A DNA stretch of 64,000 nt, from assembly GCF_900108025.1 (NCBI RefSeq), contig NZ_FNUS01000001.1:496001-560000 (forward strand), in the 5' to 3' direction. The notes under the pieces are model-generated. The model was given only the letters and a program-made list of their open reading frames with translations. It ran no database searches and was not told where the DNA came from. Source of the DNA: Halpernia humi. GTDB lineage: Bacteria > Bacteroidota > Bacteroidia > Flavobacteriales > Weeksellaceae. Both the position numbers and the translations under genes were made by a program. Each line of letters opens with the position of its first letter. The first letter of the stretch is position 1. This document shows, in pieces, positions 59,784 through 64,000 of the stretch.

Positions 59784-61022
59784 ATGAAAAAAGAATCAAA
59801 AATCTGCATTATCGGCGCCGGAATCAGCGGTTTGATTGCTGCACAAACTTTAGAAAAAGAAGGCTTCTCACCCACTATTTTAGAAGCCACAAATTCTGTT
59901 GGCGGACGCGTTAAAACCGATATTGTAGAAGGTTATCAATTAGATCACGGTTTTCAGGTTTTATTGACTTCTTATCCGGCGGCTAAAAAATTTTTAGATT
60001 ATAAAGCTTTAGAATTACAAAAATTTTTGCCAGGCGCAACAATTTTTAATGAGGGAAAAGCGCAAACAATTGGCGATCCGCTTCGAGATTTTTCGTTGCT
60101 TTTTCCAACTATTTTTGCAGGAAATATTCCGATTGTTGATAAAGTGAAGATTCTTCAATTAAATTTAAAATTAAAATCAAAAAGTTTAGATGAAATTTTC
60201 GCTGAAAAAGAAATCAGCACTTTAGAATATTTACGGAATTTTGGATTTTCACAGAAAGCAATTTCTCAATTTTTCAAACCATTTTTTACTGGTATTTTTC
60301 TGGAAAATAAACTAGAAACTTCCAGCAGAATGTTTGAATTTGTCTATAAAATGTTCGGCGAAGGAAATGCAGCCTTACCAAAGGCTGGAATTCAGGCGAT
60401 TCCTGATCACTTATTTAAAAATTTAAAATCAACAAGAATTCTTTTTAATACCAAGGTTTCCTCTGTAAAAGACGGCGAAATTACTTTAGAAAATGGCGAA
60501 ATTTTAGAAAGTGATTTTACGATTATTGCGACAGATTTAGGTAATTTACTTTCTGAGTCAAACAAAAAATCAACCACTTGGAAATCTTGCAAAACGCTTT
60601 ATTTTGAAACAGAAAAAAGAGTTATTGAAAAACCTTTAATCGGACTTTTAGCGAATGAAAATTCACCAATTAATAATATTTTTTATCATAAAAGTTTGGC
60701 AACAGAAAGTCATTCTAAAAATGAATTACTTTCCGTAACGGTTATTGATTCAAAACATTTAAACGAAAATGAACTCATTAAAGTTGTAAAATTGGATTTA
60801 AAAAAACATTTCAATATTGATGTTTTAAGATTAATTAAAATGTATGAAATTCCGCAAGCACTACCCGATTTAAAAAATTTAAAATACAGTTTAAAACCTT
60901 CTGAAACGCGCTATTCTTCTCAAATTTTCTTGGCTGGAGACACTTTGCTAAATGGCTCTCTAAATGCGGCGATGCTTTCCGGTGAAAGTGCGGCCAATGC
61001 GGTTTTAGAAGCAGCAAAATAA
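59784..61022 (+). CDS. FAD-dependent oxidoreductase (amine-oxidase/phytoene-desaturase-like fold)
   Basis: A 412-residue flavoprotein with the dinucleotide loop IIGAGISGLIAAQTL at 9-23 and the GGR motif VGGRVKTD, plus a C-terminal FAD-contact block FLAGDTLLNGSLNAAMLSGE. This architecture covers monoamine oxidases, protoporphyrinogen oxidases and carotenoid desaturases; no crt genes are adjacent, so the substrate is unknown. No signal peptide; it is monocistronic as seen. Confidence 0.85.
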   Translation: MKKESKICIIGAGISGLIAAQTLEKEGFSPTILEATNSVGGRVKTDIVEGYQLDHGFQVLLTSYPAAKKFLDYKALELQKFLPGATIFNEGKAQTIGDPLRDFSLLFPTIFAGNIPIVDKVKILQLNLKLKSKSLDEIFAEKEISTLEYLRNFGFSQKAISQFFKPFFTGIFLENKLETSSRMFEFVYKMFGEGNAALPKAGIQAIPDHLFKNLKSTRILFNTKVSSVKDGEITLENGEILESDFTIIATDLGNLLSESNKKSTTWKSCKTLYFETEKRVIEKPLIGLLANENSPINNIFYHKSLATESHSKNELLSVTVIDSKHLNENELIKVVKLDLKKHFNIDVLRLIKMYEIPQALPDLKNLKYSLKPSETRYSSQIFLAGDTLLNGSLNAAMLSGESAANAVLEAAK

Positions 61023-61448
61023 TTTATCTATTCATTGATTTTTTCTTTAGGTAAGGCATAAAATCGGACTGAAAAATAACATTAACACGCACAAAGCCAA
61101 GATATTTTCCCTAAAATTGAAAGAAAAACCTCAAAAATTTTCCCTTTTCCAACATTAGCAGCATCAGAAAGAAAACGAGAAAGATGTAATAATAAACTTG
61201 AAGAATCATTTTTCATTTTAATTTCTCAATTTTCGTTTTAAAACAGTAAAGATGGAAAGTCTTTTTAAATCTTGCTTTTTTTATGAATTTGAAAGGAATT
61301 TTGTTTATTCTCTTTTTAATATTTCAACAAATATCTTATGACATAATGAATTCTATCATTATCACAATTTAAAAATTTAGCAAAATTTTAATAAAAAAAT
61401 AAATTGCAATAAGGAAAAACTAATATAAATTTGAAAAAAATTTGTTAG
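61023..61448. other. Non-coding region before the GH18-NodB-GT2 gene
   Basis: About 425 AT-rich bases without a credible gene or repeat. A strong promoter lies at its end. A 29-codon hydrophobic frame (61283-61372) is not convincing. Confidence 0.6.
61404..61433 (+). promoter_or_regulatory. Promoter of the GH18-NodB-GT2 gene
   Basis: TTG (61404-61406), 19-base spacer, TAAATTTG (61426-61433), 15 bases before the ATG. Confidence 0.65.
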
Positions 61449-64000
61449 ATGTCAGATAATGGAAATCAAGTATTTCAAACCTTAAATAATAAGCGCTACA
61501 GCCGCACTAAATGGACGTTTAGAATTATTTCGGCACTTATCCTTACAGTTGTAATTTTGGTAATATTCACAGTTATAAGAGGGAAAAATCCGTCTTTGCC
61601 GCAAATGAATTCTGTGAGCAATGCTTACAAAACGAAATTAGACCCAAACTCCACTTTTACCTTAGAAACGAAACTGAATAAAAAGTTTAAAGGTTTTAAA
61701 GATTTTTTAAATAAAAGAATTGCTTTAGAAAATAGCAGTAGCAAATTAAAAGATGCAAGATTAGTCAGAGGTGCTTTTTACGTGCCTTGGAGCCCGCTTT
61801 CTTTATCTGATTTACGCACTAATGGAAATAAATTGAACACCATTTATCCGGAATGGTTTTTCATCAACCCAAAAACTTATAGATTAGACAGCAGAATTGA
61901 TAAGGATGCGCTTGGTGTGATGAAACATTTTGGTTTGAGCATTCAACCGATTTTAAATAATTTTATTTCAATTCCTGGCAAACAGGGCAATTTTAGTGGT
62001 GATTTAATTAAAACTGTTTTGCACAATCCAAAAATTCAAGATCAGTTGATTTCAGATTTAATTCAGACCATTAAAAAAAATCAATTACAGGGAATAAATA
62101 TTGATTTTGAAGAAATGAATGAGAGTTCAGATGAATATTTGAATGCTTTTTCTAAAAAATTATATCTTGCTTTTAAACAAAATAATTTATTAGTTTCTAT
62201 CGATGTAATGCCAGATAATTCTGATTATAATTTAAAATATTTAAAAGATTTTACAGATTATTTTATTGTTATGGCTTATGATCAATATAATGATTCCTCG
62301 CAAGCAGGCCCCATAAGTTCGCAAAAATGGATTGAAAAGCAAATGGATGATGTCGCAAAAATTGTCCCAAGCAATAAAATTATTTTAGGTGTTGCAGGCT
62401 ACGGAAGACAGTGGATTACAGATAGTAACGGCACACACACTGAAGATATCACTTACAGCCAAGCGGTAGATCGCGCTAAAATAAGTAAATCTGAAATCGA
62501 CTACGATGATGATACTTACAATTTGCATTACGATTATAATTTTGCCGGAAGTGAATCTGATGATGCTACGAAAAATTCAGTTTGGTTTACAGACGCTGCC
62601 ACAACTTATAATATTTTGCGTTATTCTGATGATTATAGAAATGCCGGAACTGCACTTTGGCGTTTAGGGAGCGAAGATCCACGTATTTGGAATTTTTATA
62701 TGCGAGATTTAAGTTCGGATGCCATTACAAAAAAACCGTTTAATTATACACTTTTAACAATGATGCCGGCTAATTTCAACGCCAAGCCAACTTCTGTGGG
62801 AAGCGGTGAAATTCTAAATATTCTCTATTCGCCCCAACAAGGCCGCACAAAAATTGAGATTGATAAAAATGAAAATCTAATTTCTGAAGAACATTACACC
62901 CAACTTCCATCTGGTTTTTTATATGAAAAATTTGCGGAAGACACTACCAAATTAGGACCTGGTCATAAAATAATTTTAACTTTTGATGACGGCCCAAGCG
63001 CAGAATGGACGCCCAAAATTTTAGATATTTTAGAAAGAGAAAAAATCCCTGCTACATTCTTTTTAATTGGTGAAAATGCTGAAGCAAATATACCATTGGT
63101 GCAAAGAATAAACAGAGATGGATTTGAATTTGGCAACCACACTTTTACGCACGGGAATTTGGCTAAAATGTCCCCAGAAAGAGCAGATTTAGAACTTAAA
63201 ACCACGCGTTCTTTGCTAGAATGTATCACGGGGAAATCCACAATTCTATTTCGTGCGCCTTATAATGCCGATTCTGAGCCGCAAACTTATGAAGAACTAG
63301 AACCGATTGCCAGAAGTAAATCTAGCAATTATATTACTGTTGGCGAAAGCATCGATCCAAATGATTGGGATCCACGGATGAATGCAGACAGTATCGTAAA
63401 CCGCACGATAAGATTTGCAAACCAAAATGATGCGAGTATTATTTTGCTTCACGATTCTGGCGGTGAAACGCGGCAGCCGACTGTAGATGCTCTACCAAGA
63501 ATTATAAAATATTTCAAAAGCAGGGGCTGTAAATTTACAACCATTGCAGATTTAATGCACGTAAAAGACAGCGAACTAATGCCACCTGTGGCGAGAAGTT
63601 GGAAAAATAACGTCAACTTTATTTTTGTTTCAGCAAGTTATTGGCTCGGGCAATTCATCTACGTTTTGTTTCTTGTTGGCATCTTTCTGTCGATTGCGAG
63701 AATGGTTTTTATGGGAATTTTGGCTTATTTACAGTCTAAAAAAGAAAAAAAATCAAAGGTAAAATTTAAAGGTATTCCAGATGGCTTGAAGGTGAGCGTG
63801 ATTGTGCCTGCTTTTAACGAAGAGATTAATGCGGTGCGAACCGTAAATTCTTTGCTAAAACAAGATTATAAATATCTCGACATCGTTTTTGTGGATGATG
63901 GCAGTAAAGATGCTACTTTTGAAAATGTGAAAAATGCTTTTGCCGGTAACGAAAAAGTTAAGGTTTTAACTAAAATTAATGGTGGAAAAGCCTCTGCTTT
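61449..64000 (+). CDS. GH18 / polysaccharide deacetylase / GT2 multidomain protein, partial
   Basis: The frame runs off the right edge; about 850 residues are visible. Order: N-terminal membrane segment (about 25-44), a GH18-like barrel with NIDFEEMNE (D219 and glutamates; YDQYND and YGRQW nearby), a NodB carbohydrate esterase 4 domain with TFDDGPS (Asp513-Asp514), FGNHTFTHGNL (the two metal His) and FRAPYN, then membrane segments at about 725-755, and a family 2 glycosyltransferase (SVIVPAFNEE, IVFVDDGSKD) that is cut off. This resembles a fusion of the PgaB and PgaC functions of poly-beta-1,6-N-acetylglucosamine systems, or a chitin/hyaluronan-type synthase. Confidence 0.88.
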   Translation, partial: MSDNGNQVFQTLNNKRYSRTKWTFRIISALILTVVILVIFTVIRGKNPSLPQMNSVSNAYKTKLDPNSTFTLETKLNKKFKGFKDFLNKRIALENSSSKLKDARLVRGAFYVPWSPLSLSDLRTNGNKLNTIYPEWFFINPKTYRLDSRIDKDALGVMKHFGLSIQPILNNFISIPGKQGNFSGDLIKTVLHNPKIQDQLISDLIQTIKKNQLQGINIDFEEMNESSDEYLNAFSKKLYLAFKQNNLLVSIDVMPDNSDYNLKYLKDFTDYFIVMAYDQYNDSSQAGPISSQKWIEKQMDDVAKIVPSNKIILGVAGYGRQWITDSNGTHTEDITYSQAVDRAKISKSEIDYDDDTYNLHYDYNFAGSESDDATKNSVWFTDAATTYNILRYSDDYRNAGTALWRLGSEDPRIWNFYMRDLSSDAITKKPFNYTLLTMMPANFNAKPTSVGSGEILNILYSPQQGRTKIEIDKNENLISEEHYTQLPSGFLYEKFAEDTTKLGPGHKIILTFDDGPSAEWTPKILDILEREKIPATFFLIGENAEANIPLVQRINRDGFEFGNHTFTHGNLAKMSPERADLELKTTRSLLECITGKSTILFRAPYNADSEPQTYEELEPIARSKSSNYITVGESIDPNDWDPRMNADSIVNRTIRFANQNDASIILLHDSGGETRQPTVDALPRIIKYFKSRGCKFTTIADLMHVKDSELMPPVARSWKNNVNFIFVSASYWLGQFIYVLFLVGIFLSIARMVFMGILAYLQSKKEKKSKVKFKGIPDGLKVSVIVPAFNEEINAVRTVNSLLKQDYKYLDIVFVDDGSKDATFENVKNAFAGNEKVKVLTKINGGKASA

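Noticed and set aside
61283-61372. 29-codon hydrophobic frame in the gap before the GH18-NodB-GT2 gene
   Set aside because: AT-rich chance frame without promoter or homology.

Overview
The window comes from a low-GC member of the Bacteroidota, most likely family Weeksellaceae (Chryseobacterium group). Support for this: GLPGLI-family secreted proteins; a peroxiredoxin, thioredoxin and DUF6952 cluster; a BlaI/M56 pair; a TonB-dependent receptor; no Shine-Dalgarno signals; and many promoters of the Bacteroidota type (TAnnTTTG at -7, often with TTG 17 to 20 bases upstream). Nearly all genes are ordinary chromosomal housekeeping genes. I saw no rRNA, tRNA, CRISPR array, prophage or complete insertion sequence.

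Layout. 1-6.1 kb: a partial PD-(D/E)XK nuclease, rsmG, an aspartate aminotransferase and a redox cluster. 6.2-11.7 kb: map, a HAD phosphatase, an RsmI-like methyltransferase, an LMW phosphatase, dnaA, a divergent thioesterase and pepE. 11.7-12.45 kb: a gene-free stretch packed with four kinds of repeat. 12.5-20.3 kb: transaldolase, a BlaI/M56 operon, two tandem GLPGLI genes that share its operator, a secreted propeller protein and an amino-acid permease. 20.5-25.8 kb: pnuC, dapF, mltG and a TonB receptor. 25.9-34 kb: galE, a polyprenyl synthase, rlmN, queA and small secreted or unknown genes. 34-38.6 kb: an S9 and an M1 peptidase and a small membrane protein. 38.7-43.2 kb: etfBA, an SDR, an M20 dipeptidase and a lipoprotein. 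43.3-49.8 kb: a THUMP-type methyltransferase, a GxxExxY element, mutA, an FtsB/DivIC-like gene, udk, a SanA-like gene, a flavoprotein reductase and a TlpA-like lipoprotein. 49.9-52.1 kb: an ABC importer permease and ATPase. 52.2-58.9 kb: a MarR-controlled beta-oxidation operon (fadN-, fadA- and fadE-like). 59-64 kb: Hsp20, an FAD oxidoreductase and a large GH18-NodB-GT2 protein cut by the window end.

Most unusual content. (1) Small genes of the S23 four-helix-bundle and GxxExxY families sit as discrete units flanked by inverted repeats, between co-directional genes and even inside operons. There are three S23 units (two with a single in-frame nonsense codon), one intact and one decayed GxxExxY unit, and one ORF-less copy of the GxxExxY ends. 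They look like intervening-sequence-type mobile elements. (2) A leader element of about 70 nt with an ATCGCC/GGCGAT stem precedes three unrelated genes (DUF6952, blaI, etfB). (3) Two regulons can be read from shared palindromes: a BlaI-type operator on the blaI and GLPGLI operons, and TATGCATGCATA upstream of both marR-fad and etfBA. (4) A three-copy structured repeat and two MITE-like elements with clean terminal repeats and target duplications.

Coordinates of starts follow the sequence evidence given; where a longer frame was open upstream, the reason for trimming or extending it is stated.
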